Shown here piece by piece: positions 15,581 to 24,879 of a DNA stretch of 64,000 nucleotides (the first letter of the stretch is position 1; every line of letters starts with the position of its first letter). A model generated the notes under the pieces. It was not told where the DNA came from and ran no database searches. It saw only the letters and a list, made by a program, of their open reading frames with translations. Position numbers and translations under genes: made by a program. This DNA comes from Eubacterium callanderi (GTDB taxonomy: Bacteria > Bacillota > Clostridia > Eubacteriales > Eubacteriaceae), in the NCBI RefSeq assembly GCF_900142645.1, contig NZ_FRBP01000003.1:296853-360852 (forward strand), read 5' to 3'.

Positions 15581-18406
15581 TTACCACCCCCTTGCCTTTC
15601 TATTTTGCAGTTTACCAAGTGCCATATCCATCTGTGGTGCAATTCCTCCTACAAGTTCTCCAGAGTCAAGTACAATACTTGTTTCTGCAAATTGTGGAAA
15701 ATAGGTATCCATGATGGCTAATACTCTGTTCATCACACTTAACAAATCTCCATTTGCTCCGGCTGTCATATTTTGAAGAGTATCAAGTCCCATGATAACT
15801 TCCGGACCCGTCTCTCCACCTCCAAGGAGATGTCCACCTTTACTACCAAAAATAGTTGCTCCATTTAAAAGCATTGGCTTATTCATAGCCTTTTTATACC
15901 AGTCAATAGATAGGTGCGGCACAGATGGTGGTGCTAAAGAAAAGTGTCCACTAATGCTAAAATGAGGCAGTTTAATATGTGGTAACTTTAGGCTAATGCC
16001 AGCAAAGAAACCTTTAATGGCATCAACCAGATTTTTGACTTTATTCTTTGCCTCCTCAATCGGTGTAACAATGGCACTCTTGATACCGTTCCAAATAGAA
16101 ACGGCTGTATTTTTTATTCCATTAAAGATAGCACTTACTGTACTTGATACTGCATTAAATACTGATGATACCTTTGACTTTATTCCATCCACCACAGAAC
16201 CGATTATACTTTTGATTCCATTCCATACATTTGTTACAACTGTTTTTACTGCATTAAAGATTGTAGTAATTACAGTTTTTATAGCATTAAGTACTGTTGA
16301 AATCATATTACTGATTGCATTCCATGCAGTCGTAATGACAGTTTTTATGGCATTCATAACTGTAGATATAAAGGTGCTAATTACATTTAATACCGTCATT
16401 ACTACAGTCTTTATTGCCTCCCACACAGCCATAATGGTTTCTTTACAGTTTTCCCAAATAAACCTAAATGGTAAAGTTATGAGTTCAAAATAACTTTTTA
16501 TAAGTTCCACAATAAACATCAGTGCTACAGTCAGTACATTTTTTATCGTTTCCCAAACTGTAGTAAAAATATTAACTAAGCCTTCCCATATTCCCTTAAA
16601 GAAATCTGATATACTTTGCCAGATACTCATAATTGCAGTTGATACTGTTTCCCATAAGCCTTTAAACCACTCTGTAATTGCACCCCAGTTTTTAATAATT
16701 GCTATGATGGCTACAACTGCTGCAATAATAGCTGCGATAATAGCTATGATTGGAAGAAGGGATACATTAAGAGCACCAAAGCCTACTGCTGCCCCTCCTG
16801 CTGCAGTACCAGCGGCTGCTGTTCCGGCTGCACTTGCACCACCTGCTACTCCTACCGCTGTGGTTGCTGTTGCTGTTCCTCCAAGTAATCCAATAAGACC
16901 TCCAAGAGCAGATGTAATTGTCCCAACTGCAGTGATGACTTTTCCAATAACTACAAGTACCGGTCCTACCGTTGCAGCAATAAGTGCTATCTTTACAATA
17001 GCCTGTTGCATACCCGGAGATAGGCTATTCCACTTTTCATTTAAAGACTTCATTGTTTCAGCAAATTTTTCAAGCATTGGCTGAAGAACTGTCATCAGTG
17101 AATTTCCAACATCAGCACCTACAATCTTTAGACTGTTCATTGATGTCTTAAACTTATCTATAGGATCTAAGGTTTCATTAAAAGTTTTATCCACATTTCC
17201 AATGTTATCTTTTAGAGATGTGCCTAGTTCTTCAAAGGAAAGAGAGCCGTTTTTACAAGCCTGATAAATTGCTCCGCCTGCCCTTTTACCAAAGAGTTCA
17301 TAGGCTACTTGTAACCCTTCTGTATCAGATTTTGCATTAACCATGCTATCTTGGATATCTTTTAGTGCCTCTTTCATAGGCTTTCCATTTGCAGTCGCAT
17401 TGGCAAGCGCCTTTGTCAGACCTGTCATAACCTGTGATGTATCTGCTCCTGACATTTCAACATTGCCTAAGAAATTAGCTGCATCACTTGCTGAAAACCC
17501 AAGTTGCTGTAAGGCTGCAGAGTTTGTTACCATGCTCTTTGCAAGGGTATCCATGCTGATGCCGGTTCTTTGTCCGACAGCATTCATAGTATCAAGAAGC
17601 GCTCCTGCATCTTCTGCCTTAAGGCCAAAAGCAGATATGACCTTTTGGGTATTATCAATAGCAGTGGATACATCCGTATTATTAAGTTGGGCAAACTTAA
17701 TAAACTTTCCAGATAAGTCTTCTAACTTTTGACCTGTAAGACCAAATCTGGTGTTTACCTCTCCGATTGCAGCACCTGCTGTTTCAAAGTCTGTAGGTAT
17801 GGATGTGGCAAGGTTTTTCATGCTATCTTGCATTTCCTTTAAAGCCTTACCGGATGCACCCGTCTTTTGAGTGATAATGTCCATTCCCTTATCTACCTCA
17901 TTAAAGGCAGACAGTGAAGCAGCACCCATCGCTACGATAGGTGCTGTGACATGAGTGGATAGACCTTTACCAACTTCGGTAGTCTTATCCCCGACTGCTT
18001 TAATTTTATCTCCTGTCTCTTTCATAGAAACAGATAAGGCTGACGGTACTTTTTTTGCCTCTTCTTCAAGTGCCTTTAGGTTGTTTTCTGTTTCAATAAT
18101 TTCTCTTTGCAGAGCATCATATTTGTCTTGTCCAAGTTCTCCATTTTCTAGCTGTACTTTTGCCTGCTTATCTGCTTCTTTTAAAGCATCCAGTTTATTT
18201 TTTGTTTCAGAGATTTCCTTTTGCAGTAACTGCTGCTTTTGAGCAAGCAACTTTGCATTGGAAGGATCAAGTTTAAGTAGCCTATTCACATCACGGAGCT
18301 GTGACTGCGTATTTTTTATTGTAGAGTTTACACCTTTTAAGGCTTTATCAAGACCTGTTGTATCTCCACCAATTTCAACAGTAATTCCCTTTATTCTATT
18401 GGCCAC
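15581..18406 (-). CDS. Tail tape measure protein, TP901 family, 941 aa
   Basis: The N-terminal coiled coil (residues 1-135) is followed by the TP901 core (FETAGAAIGEVNTRFGLTG; ALQQLGFSASDAANFLGNVEMSG). Next comes a long hydrophobic Ala/Gly-rich stretch (about 470-570). A tandem array of about 11-residue repeats follows (NAIKTVITTAWNAI-like, about 680-800). Sets tail length and helps DNA entry. GTG start with GGGAGGTGA. The nucleotide repeats near 16.1-16.5 kb are this coding repeat, not a separate element. Confidence 0.95.
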   Translation of the reverse strand: MANRIKGITVEIGGDTTGLDKALKGVNSTIKNTQSQLRDVNRLLKLDPSNAKLLAQKQQLLQKEISETKNKLDALKEADKQAKVQLENGELGQDKYDALQREIIETENNLKALEEEAKKVPSALSVSMKETGDKIKAVGDKTTEVGKGLSTHVTAPIVAMGAASLSAFNEVDKGMDIITQKTGASGKALKEMQDSMKNLATSIPTDFETAGAAIGEVNTRFGLTGQKLEDLSGKFIKFAQLNNTDVSTAIDNTQKVISAFGLKAEDAGALLDTMNAVGQRTGISMDTLAKSMVTNSAALQQLGFSASDAANFLGNVEMSGADTSQVMTGLTKALANATANGKPMKEALKDIQDSMVNAKSDTEGLQVAYELFGKRAGGAIYQACKNGSLSFEELGTSLKDNIGNVDKTFNETLDPIDKFKTSMNSLKIVGADVGNSLMTVLQPMLEKFAETMKSLNEKWNSLSPGMQQAIVKIALIAATVGPVLVVIGKVITAVGTITSALGGLIGLLGGTATATTAVGVAGGASAAGTAAAGTAAGGAAVGFGALNVSLLPIIAIIAAIIAAVVAIIAIIKNWGAITEWFKGLWETVSTAIMSIWQSISDFFKGIWEGLVNIFTTVWETIKNVLTVALMFIVELIKSYFELITLPFRFIWENCKETIMAVWEAIKTVVMTVLNVISTFISTVMNAIKTVITTAWNAISNMISTVLNAIKTVITTIFNAVKTVVTNVWNGIKSIIGSVVDGIKSKVSSVFNAVSSTVSAIFNGIKNTAVSIWNGIKSAIVTPIEEAKNKVKNLVDAIKGFFAGISLKLPHIKLPHFSISGHFSLAPPSVPHLSIDWYKKAMNKPMLLNGATIFGSKGGHLLGGGETGPEVIMGLDTLQNMTAGANGDLLSVMNRVLAIMDTYFPQFAETSIVLDSGELVGGIAPQMDMALGKLQNRKARGW

Positions 18407-18436
18407 CCCGTCACCTCCCTTCTAAAAAATGGGGAT

Positions 18437-18466
18437 AAAAAAGACACCTACTGTTACGTAAGTGCC
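18437..18466 (-). terminator. Terminator inside the tail operon
   Basis: GGCACTTAC / GTAGGTGTC stem (18443-18466) followed by TTTTTT on the minus strand, between the 155-aa cargo gene and the tape measure gene. It resembles the terminator after the AAA ATPase gene. Confidence 0.65.
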
Positions 18467-18528
18467 ATAAAAACAATTTAATATTTAATTAGACGAATCT
18501 CTGATCTATATTTCTTTTTTTACTTTTC

Positions 18529-18996
18529 TCAAAATATAGGAATTTCTCCTTTATAATTTAGAGATTTTTCCAATAAAGGTCCTTTTGCTCCCATAGTAAA
18601 TGCAATATCACTACTTCGAATAGAGAGTAATTCCATACCTATTTGTAAGCCCAAAAATCCCATCATTTCTTCTGTTAATTTTATTTTACCATCCGGTGAT
18701 ATGCTTATCCAACAGTACCATCTACCTTTATACTTCACAAACTCACCTGAATTAGTTGTATATTCTAAAAGTAATGGTGTTTCTTGCAATATATGTCCTA
18801 ATTTTGAAGGATAAAGTAATTTTTTTGTAGTAACACAGAATCCACCAGTTCTTTTACTTCCAGTAAACAAATAAATCTTATCATCATTGGTAATTTTATA
18901 TTCTTCTATTGCCTGCGTTGGAAATTGAATAGTACCATCTAAACGAATAGTTGACTTCCCAAAAATAAACTTACCACCTTTATTCATTTGCGGCAT
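18529..18996 (-). CDS. Cargo protein of unknown function, 155 aa, inserted in the tail operon
   Basis: Starts MPQMNKGGKFIFGKS behind GGGGGAGG and shows two similar halves (FGKSTIRLDGTIQFP... and ISPDGKIKLTEEMM). These recall the swapped-hairpin half-domains of AbrB/SpoVT-type proteins, but this is only a resemblance. A highly conserved-looking segment is SIRSSDIAFTMGAKGPLLEK. It separates the tail chaperone from the tape measure gene, a position normally without extra genes, and has its own terminator, so it is probably a moron. Confidence 0.7.
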   Translation of the reverse strand: MPQMNKGGKFIFGKSTIRLDGTIQFPTQAIEEYKITNDDKIYLFTGSKRTGGFCVTTKKLLYPSKLGHILQETPLLLEYTTNSGEFVKYKGRWYCWISISPDGKIKLTEEMMGFLGLQIGMELLSIRSSDIAFTMGAKGPLLEKSLNYKGEIPIF

Positions 18997-19063
18997 TATA
19001 TTGACTCACCTCCCCCAAATTCACATTTATCTTATTGATTATTATAGCATATTTTACGATAAA

Positions 19064-19251
19064 TTAGAATCTGTCAAACTCAGCTTGCCCCGCAACCTTA
19101 CTGTATTTTACTCCATCATTTGCTTTCTCTGTCCAAATATCAAGTACCATACCTATGGTTAGTAAATCAAGTTCAGAAATACTTAGCCCTATTTCCACGC
19201 ACCTTAGTAGAAATAGGGCCGTTGTCATTTCCCTGCTACTTTTTGGAAGTT
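19064..19251 (-). CDS. Tail chaperone frameshift extension (gpGT, T part)
   Basis: The second open frame reads MTTALFLLRCVEIGLS...KVAGQAEFDRF and ends with TAA at 19064. It can be reached in two ways. One is from its own ATG (19228), whose ATGA overlaps the gpG stop. The other is by a -1 slip on the heptamer A AAA AAC (19255-19249) inside gpG. After the slip the frame reads KKLPKSSREMTTAL without a stop. Siphophages make a G and a GT fusion this way to chaperone the tape measure protein. Confidence 0.8.
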
Positions 19252-19590
19252 TTTTTTAGACTGAACTTCTGTCTCAAGATTTGCTCCCCAAAGTTCAAGA
19301 ATTTCAGGCAAGATTTCATAAATAGAAAACATTTCAAACTGATCAAGCCAATCATCAATATTCCCCGGAATACTCCTATCCGCATGATAAGCCATGATGT
19401 ATGCTACATTTTCAAATATCTCAAGGTCATCAATTTCAAAAGACCCCTCATGTGCTTTGAAAGTTTTTTCAAGCTTTGAAAGGTCTTTGAAAATATCTCT
19501 CTTAAATTTAATTCTATATAGCCTTGGAATGGTCGCAGATGAGCGAAACTTTACATCAAGTTCTCCTACTCTTACTGTTTTCTCAAGCAT
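19225..19590 (-). CDS. Tail assembly chaperone (gpG-like), 121 aa
   Basis: Starts MLEKTVRVGELDVKFRSSAT; follows the major tail gene and precedes the tape measure region, matching the tail assembly chaperone position. Its 3' end holds the slippery sequence TCT AAA AAA AAC (19260-19249). The in-frame product stops 7 codons after it. GGAGGAAAG precedes the ATG. Confidence 0.85.
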   Translation of the reverse strand: MLEKTVRVGELDVKFRSSATIPRLYRIKFKRDIFKDLSKLEKTFKAHEGSFEIDDLEIFENVAYIMAYHADRSIPGNIDDWLDQFEMFSIYEILPEILELWGANLETEVQSKKNFQKVAGK

Positions 19591-19601
19591 AACTTTCCTC
19601 C

Positions 19602-20192
19602 TTATTTTCCTGAAGGCTTAGGTGTTTCAGAATTAGCCTGTGGTACATAAACGCTCTTATACCAATTAGCATAGGTATCAGCAGATGTGGTATCCCCTGT
19701 TCTTGATTTTACAAGACCATCCTCTCTTGGATCTGCTGTAAGCGATAGTGTTTCTGTTCCAGGTTCAATCGTATCTTCCTTCGTTTCAGATTCAATTGAT
19801 GGACGAGATGCAGAACAGTTATATAGGACGTGCCTAATTGCATTGATATCACCATCAAACTCAAATAATAGTGCAAACTTTTCTGTTTCTGACACATTCG
19901 CCTTTTCTACAAGCACTCCATTTTTATCCAGTTCTTCTTTCAGAATTTCTGTTCTAAACCATTCTGGAATAAGTGCTATCTCAAGGTCACCACTATATCC
20001 GTTATTAGCAGTAGACCTAAAATAAACAATGCCATCAGCATAAAATGGACTTGATTCTCCTTCTGCATCAAGACTGATACTGACGGCTCCCGGCACCCGC
20101 TTTGGACTCTCATAAGTAAATGCACCACTTGTATCTTTTTTCAGCTTTGCAGCATGAACATTTTTAAGGTTATATTTTACTTTATTTCCCAT
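19602..20192 (-). CDS. Major tail tube protein (phi13-type)
   Basis: 196 residues with GDLEIALIPEWFRTEIL and PREDGLVKSRTGDTTSADTY, characteristic of the phi13/TP901 major tail protein family. It polymerises to form the tail tube. Overlaps the preceding tail gene by 11 bp; GGAGG upstream. Confidence 0.9.
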   Translation of the reverse strand: MGNKVKYNLKNVHAAKLKKDTSGAFTYESPKRVPGAVSISLDAEGESSPFYADGIVYFRSTANNGYSGDLEIALIPEWFRTEILKEELDKNGVLVEKANVSETEKFALLFEFDGDINAIRHVLYNCSASRPSIESETKEDTIEPGTETLSLTADPREDGLVKSRTGDTTSADTYANWYKSVYVPQANSETPKPSGK

Positions 20193-20514
20193 TTGTCTTT
20201 ACCTCCATTTCAAATATATATAAGACTTCATAGAGCTTTTCAGACTCTATAAAGACTTCTGATTTGTTATAAAAAATGCCATGCTCATCGAGCACAGCTT
20301 CTATCTTTTCTTCTATCTCAGGACTCTTGTAGTCCGTATAGACTTCAATATGAACTTCATTTGCTTTAAAGTAGACCCTTCCATCTGCTGAAAAGTTATC
20401 GCTTGCTGGCAAGATGTAAATAAGAAAAGGTGGCTTAGGTGATTCACCTTCAGCAAAGTGATGATATGCACTAGGAAGTCCAATTCTTTTTATGATTTCA
20501 AGTAACCTATCCAT
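20182..20514 (-). CDS. Tail terminator / minor tail component, about 110 aa
   Basis: Best start is ATG 20514, which overlaps the HK97 gp10-like gene's stop; a longer frame reaches 20544. Small alpha/beta protein (RVYFKANEVHIEVYTDY) in the position of the tail terminator/DUF806-like gene between gp10-like and major tail proteins. Assignment rests mainly on synteny. Confidence 0.65.
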   Translation of the reverse strand: MDRLLEIIKRIGLPSAYHHFAEGESPKPPFLIYILPASDNFSADGRVYFKANEVHIEVYTDYKSPEIEEKIEAVLDEHGIFYNKSEVFIESEKLYEVLYIFEMEVKTNGK

Positions 20515-20887
20515 TTGAAATAGCCTCCTTAATCTCTTCTTCAAATACTTTTATAGCCTTTTCTTCAGCAGCTGCAATATGTGGTCTAGCAGACACTCTA
20601 CCTCCACCACGCTTTGCATGACCAAACTCAAGAAGATGGGTGAGCTGATATCTATTTTTAGAATGAACTACAAGTTCCAGACTGTTTGATGTTTCTCTCA
20701 CAGTTTTTACCGTCCAGCTTTTACCATACTTTCCTGTATCACTTGGTGCATTAGTACTGATTTCATCACGCACTGTCTTTCCAGCTTTTTGAACTGCTTT
20801 TTTCACATTTTCAGTTGTAACATCAGCATATTTTTCAAGCTCCTTCATCACTTCAGATGAAAGACTATCAATTTTTACCTTGCTCAT
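20507..20887 (-). CDS. HK97 gp10-like head-tail protein
   Basis: 126 residues from ATG 20887 (AGAGG upstream; an earlier GTG at 20896 overlaps that site and is less likely). Contains APSDTGKYGKSWTVK and YQLTHLLEFGHAKRGGGRVSA, the signature of HK97-gp10-like proteins that join head and tail. Confidence 0.9.
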   Translation of the reverse strand: MSKVKIDSLSSEVMKELEKYADVTTENVKKAVQKAGKTVRDEISTNAPSDTGKYGKSWTVKTVRETSNSLELVVHSKNRYQLTHLLEFGHAKRGGGRVSARPHIAAAEEKAIKVFEEEIKEAISNG

Positions 20888-21216
20888 CTCTCGCACCTCT
20901 TACAATGAAGTTTTATGCTTTTCTTCCTGTAGTTCATGTGGTCAATTCCTTCAATTTCATAAATATCATCATAAAAAATAACCCTATAACCAATGGAAGA
21001 TAAGATCGATACTTCCTTACTGTAGCGAATAGTAAAGTCAATTTTACTTTCATCCCAGATAGCACCACTGCTTGTTTCTTCCTTTGGGCTTTCACTGCTG
21101 ATAGTTGCATAGCAAGAGTAATATTTACTCCATACATTTTTGTGGTTTCCGATTTTATCTACTTCCACTATGCTTTTTTCTATGATAATACGTTTATTTA
21201 ATAAAGCTATATTCAT
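20884..21216 (-). CDS. Head-tail adaptor / head closure protein (SPP1 gp16-like)
   Basis: 110 residues from ATG 21216 (GGAGG 7 nt upstream). Contains LNKRIIIEKS and a C-terminal IYEIEGIDHMNYRKKSIKLHC, typical of phage head-tail joining proteins. Ends 4 bp inside the gp10-like gene. Confidence 0.85.
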   Translation of the reverse strand: MNIALLNKRIIIEKSIVEVDKIGNHKNVWSKYYSCYATISSESPKEETSSGAIWDESKIDFTIRYSKEVSILSSIGYRVIFYDDIYEIEGIDHMNYRKKSIKLHCKRCER

Positions 21217-21316
21217 TTTTCTACCTCCGTTACACAAATCAAAGAAAAATGTTCTTGTGCCCAGCGATAGAAACACAGAAATCTTTGATTTCGTTTTGTT
21301 TCATCGAAAGGGTACA

Positions 21317-21595
21317 TTAGAATCCCGCCTTTCTTACTCCAAATAGCATAGACCTTAGCGTAATCGTTAGTTCATGATGGTCAGCTTCTTCTCTATGTTC
21401 ATAAAGATAGGCAGTCCCGTATAGTACTGCCACCTTATATTCGTCAAAACTATCTTTGATAACTTCATCTTCCTCTTTTCTTACAATGGAAAGACACATT
21501 TTTTCAGCAGACTTTATAAGGGTGCTAATTAAATCATCATCTTCACTTGTGTCCACCCTCAGATAGTTTTTCATTTCTTCAAGACTTACAACCAT
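21317..21595 (-). CDS. Head-tail connector protein (gp6-like)
   Basis: 92 residues from ATG 21595 (GGGAGGG upstream). VSLEEMKNYLRVDTSEDDDLIS is the family signature of phage gp6-like connector proteins. Directly downstream of the capsid gene. Confidence 0.9.
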   Translation of the reverse strand: MVVSLEEMKNYLRVDTSEDDDLISTLIKSAEKMCLSIVRKEEDEVIKDSFDEYKVAVLYGTAYLYEHREEADHHELTITLRSMLFGVRKAGF

Positions 21596-21615
21596 AACTA
21601 GCACCCTCCCTTCCT

Positions 21616-22812
21616 TTATTTTGCTTTTACAGTAAGAAGATGAACAGCTTCCGGAAGAATGAGTTTCCCGTCTACTCTTTCCTTTGCGATAAATCCTGTA
21701 GTATCCGTTTCTGCATAAAGTTCAGTAAGTTCCTGCATTGACCTTGTTCCTCTGTCTGCAATGTTGTAATATGAAAAATCACCAAATGCAATAGCAGGTT
21801 TTCCTGCTTCTACTATTGGTGCATACGCTGAAGTAAATACCGGATAACCAAGAAGTCTATCAGGCTCTCCTTCCTTAACGGAAGGCTGCCACATATAGTT
21901 TCCATTTCCATCTTTGAGTTTTCTAATGATAGCAATGGTCTGGTCATTCATGATGAACTTTGCCTTTTGACGGTATGGTCTTCCAAGAGCATACACAAGA
22001 CTGATAATATCATCAGAGGAAATAACTGCACCTGCTGTTGTTACATCGCTCATAGCTCCGCCATCTTTATGGAAAATTCCAAGAGGTTTTTTCTTACCAT
22101 CTCCATTAAGGAAGGCATCTTCCTCGGCATTACCCATTGCCTTACCAAACTGCTCTATAATATAGCTTTCAAGAGGGAACATACTGTCATGAAGAAGTTC
22201 ATTTGTTACCTTAACCCCTACAACAAGTTTAAAGGCATCAATGGTAATCTGTCCGAATGTTGCATCTGAAAATGGAATTTTACCACCTTCTTCAACCCAA
22301 AGGGCTGCAGGCTTTGTTGCCGTTACTGTAATTCTATGAAGACCTGATGTTGTAATCTTTGTTCCAAGAGTTCTCATAATGTTGTTTTCTTTTAGAACAT
22401 CAATAAGTCTCTCATCATATTCTTCCGGAACAAGATAGCCTCCATCGGTATCTACCCCTTCCTGCAAAAGGTTAGTGACCTGCTTAAAGTTACTTCTGAT
22501 TGCCTTAAGCATATCCTTTCTGTATTCGTCCGATGCTCTGCCTTTTTTCTCTGGTTTATCATCTTTTCCATCCATAGGTTTAGATACAATGGCTGAATTG
22601 ATAGGTTTAGATAATTCTTGTTCCATCGCCTCCATCTGCTGAAGTCTTTCAATCTCTAAGCTATAATTTTTTACTTTCTTCTCCATTTCATCATAGGTAT
22701 TTGCATCTTCTTCAGAAATAAGCCCATCTTTATCACGTTTGCTTTCAAGGAAAGCCTTAGCACCTTCCCATGCCTTATTTCTCTTTTCAATCATTTCTAA
22801 AATCTTACTCAT
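21616..22812 (-). CDS. Major capsid protein, HK97 family, 398 aa
   Basis: The N-terminal ~100 residues form a coiled coil (scaffold/delta domain, removed by the protease next door). The HK97 fold follows: TDGGYLVPEEYDERLIDVLKENN, KLVVGVKVTNELLHDS, FLNGDGKKKPLGIF. GGAGG precedes the ATG. Confidence 0.95.
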   Translation of the reverse strand: MSKILEMIEKRNKAWEGAKAFLESKRDKDGLISEEDANTYDEMEKKVKNYSLEIERLQQMEAMEQELSKPINSAIVSKPMDGKDDKPEKKGRASDEYRKDMLKAIRSNFKQVTNLLQEGVDTDGGYLVPEEYDERLIDVLKENNIMRTLGTKITTSGLHRITVTATKPAALWVEEGGKIPFSDATFGQITIDAFKLVVGVKVTNELLHDSMFPLESYIIEQFGKAMGNAEEDAFLNGDGKKKPLGIFHKDGGAMSDVTTAGAVISSDDIISLVYALGRPYRQKAKFIMNDQTIAIIRKLKDGNGNYMWQPSVKEGEPDRLLGYPVFTSAYAPIVEAGKPAIAFGDFSYYNIADRGTRSMQELTELYAETDTTGFIAKERVDGKLILPEAVHLLTVKAK

Positions 22813-22818
22813 AGTTTT

Positions 22819-23556
22819 TTACCTCCAATTTTTCATTAAAAAAAGACGGTCCATTAACTTGTCCGCCTTGATACCTGTATTTGTTTCTTTACTTTCTATC
22901 TTGCATTTAGCAGCTAACTTATCCATAAGTGAATTAACCACCTGCGCTTTTGAATACATCATACTTACCTGTGGAACTTCCATGTCCTTTGCATCACTTC
23001 TTTTTAAGATGTCATCTGCAAAGCCAAGCTCCACTGCTTTATGTGCATCCATCCAAGTTTCCGAATCCATTAGATGGGATAGTTTTGCTCTAGACATTCC
23101 AGTCTTAATTTCATAAGCGTTGATGATGGATTCTTTCACTTCATCTAGCATCGAGATTGCTTTTTCCATCTCACCCTTATTCCCAAAAGCTATAGTCATA
23201 GGATTATGAATCATCAGCATGGATACCGGGCTCATTAAAACCTTTGTACCTGCCATTGCAATAACCGATGCAGCACTTGCTGCTATGCCATCAATCTTGA
23301 CTGTGACATTACCCTTATAATCAATTAACATATTGTAGATTTGAGCTGCTGCTACACAGTCACCTCCTGGAGAATTAATCCAAACAGTAATATTTCCATT
23401 TCCCCCATTTAACTCTTCCTTAAAAAGCTGTGGTGTAACATCATCATCAAACCATGACTCTTCTGCTATCGTTCCATTAAGGAATAGGATGCGTTCTGTC
23501 ACTTCCTCTTCGTTTTGGTTTTTCATTTGATTCTTCCACTTCCAAAACTTCTTCAT
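22819..23556 (-). CDS. ClpP-like prohead maturation protease
   Basis: 245 residues. The ClpP fold shows VWINSPGGDCVAAAQIYNML, the nucleophile region DGIAASAASVIAMAG and the histidine motif MLMIHNP. It trims capsid and scaffold during head assembly. The start at 23556 has GGAGG at good spacing and lies 80 bp inside the portal gene, in another frame. Confidence 0.9.
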   Translation of the reverse strand: MKKFWKWKNQMKNQNEEEVTERILFLNGTIAEESWFDDDVTPQLFKEELNGGNGNITVWINSPGGDCVAAAQIYNMLIDYKGNVTVKIDGIAASAASVIAMAGTKVLMSPVSMLMIHNPMTIAFGNKGEMEKAISMLDEVKESIINAYEIKTGMSRAKLSHLMDSETWMDAHKAVELGFADDILKRSDAKDMEVPQVSMMYSKAQVVNSLMDKLAAKCKIESKETNTGIKADKLMDRLFLMKNWR

Positions 23557-24802
23557 TAGGTTCTTCCTCCTTTACTCTATCACCTGCAAATGCTCCTGCA
23601 CGATTTAGTGGGAGCATATTTCCATTTATGAGATATAAATCCCCTCCTTCTTCACTAGGAATATGGTCTAGGTTTTCTAATTCTCTAATATCATTTGCAG
23701 ACATCCATCCATTTTGCCTGCCGATAGCATAACCATTCATACGACTTTGGTAGTCTCCACGAAGTAAGCCATCCACATTGAACTTCACATAGTATTTTTT
23801 CTTTTCTTCTTCACTAAATAGCCTTCTGACAATAGCTTGCTCCCACCTTGCCACCCAAGGATCAAGGGTGTATTTTACAAACTCTAGTGATTGTTGCTCG
23901 ATATTAGAAAAGCTGGACTTTTCAAGGTCACCTACCATATGAGGTGGAACTCTGAATATTCTAGCTATCTCATTGATTTGAAATTTTCTTGTTTCTAAAA
24001 ACTGTGCTTCATTGGGAGATATGGAAATCGGTGTATACTTCATTCCTTCCTCCAAGATTGCTACCTTATGTGAGTTACTTCCTGAAAAACCTTTAGACCA
24101 GCTTTCTCTCATTGCCTGTGGGTCTTTTACTGTTCCTGGATACTCAAGTATTCCAGATGGCGTTGCTCCATTTGCAAAGAAACTAGCACCGTATTCTTCT
24201 GTAGCTATTGCCATACCTATCGCATTTTTAGCCATTGCAATCGGACTGTATCCGACAAGCCCGTCAAAACCAAGTCCCGGAATATGAAGAACATCACTTT
24301 GATTTAGCTTAACCGTTCCCTGTTTTCCAAGATTGGAATCTCCATCACTTACCAGATACTCGTAATAGATACTGCCTTTATCATCCCTATCTACTTTCAT
24401 CCTGTCAGGCATAAGTGGATAAAGACCCAACACCTCACCTTTTCCGTTTCTTATTATCTGAGCATAGGCATTACCCCATAAAAGTAGATGTGTCATCATG
24501 GTTTCCCTAAATACAAAACTTGTCATTTCAGGATTTGGTTCATCATGAAGAACTTTATATAGCGGATGGTCTATTGCTTTTTCAGTTCCTGAATCTGTCC
24601 GTAGATAGACATGAAGTGGAAGGCTTGCGACTGCCTCTGATAAAATACGAACACAGCTATATACTGCTGTCATCTGCATAGCAGAGCGTTCATTTACTCT
24701 TCTCCCGGATGATGAACCCTCCATTAGAAAGCTATATGCACTTCCATTTGTTCTATTTATTGGCTTATCTCTACTTTTGAATAATCCGGTTAATATTCCC
24801 AT
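23477..24802 (-). CDS. Portal protein, HK97 family, 441 aa
   Basis: Contains AMQMTAVYSCVRILSEAVAS, TSFVFRETMMTHLLLWGNAY and RIFRVPPHMVGDLEKSSFSN, all typical of HK97-type portals. Forms the dodecameric DNA gate at one capsid vertex. GGAGGGATG precedes the start. Normally it directly follows the large terminase gene; here an AAA ATPase gene has been inserted between. Confidence 0.95.
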   Translation of the reverse strand: MGILTGLFKSRDKPINRTNGSAYSFLMEGSSSGRRVNERSAMQMTAVYSCVRILSEAVASLPLHVYLRTDSGTEKAIDHPLYKVLHDEPNPEMTSFVFRETMMTHLLLWGNAYAQIIRNGKGEVLGLYPLMPDRMKVDRDDKGSIYYEYLVSDGDSNLGKQGTVKLNQSDVLHIPGLGFDGLVGYSPIAMAKNAIGMAIATEEYGASFFANGATPSGILEYPGTVKDPQAMRESWSKGFSGSNSHKVAILEEGMKYTPISISPNEAQFLETRKFQINEIARIFRVPPHMVGDLEKSSFSNIEQQSLEFVKYTLDPWVARWEQAIVRRLFSEEEKKKYYVKFNVDGLLRGDYQSRMNGYAIGRQNGWMSANDIRELENLDHIPSEEGGDLYLINGNMLPLNRAGAFAGDRVKEEEPNEEVLEVEESNEKPKRRGSDRTHPIP

Positions 24803-24830
24803 TCACATCCCTCCTATTTTTTCATAGAAA

Positions 24831-24857
24831 AAGCACCTACTACTGAAGTAGATGCTT
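24831..24857 (-). terminator. Terminator after the AAA ATPase gene
   Basis: AAGCATCTACT / AGTAGGTGCTT hairpin followed by TTTTTC on the minus strand, between the ATPase stop and the portal start. Confidence 0.65.
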
Positions 24858-24879
24858 ATCGTTATGTTCTCTCATTACT

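Noticed and set aside
16080..16500. Short repeated sequences resembling a CRISPR or tandem array
   Set aside because: The repeats translate as the 11-residue coding repeats of the tape measure protein, are imperfect and lack unique spacers. No CRISPR array is visible in the window.
16704..17084. Plus-strand frame rich in Ala, Pro and Ile
   Set aside because: Antisense to the hydrophobic Ala/Gly-rich part of the tape measure protein; composition is an artefact of that coding sequence.
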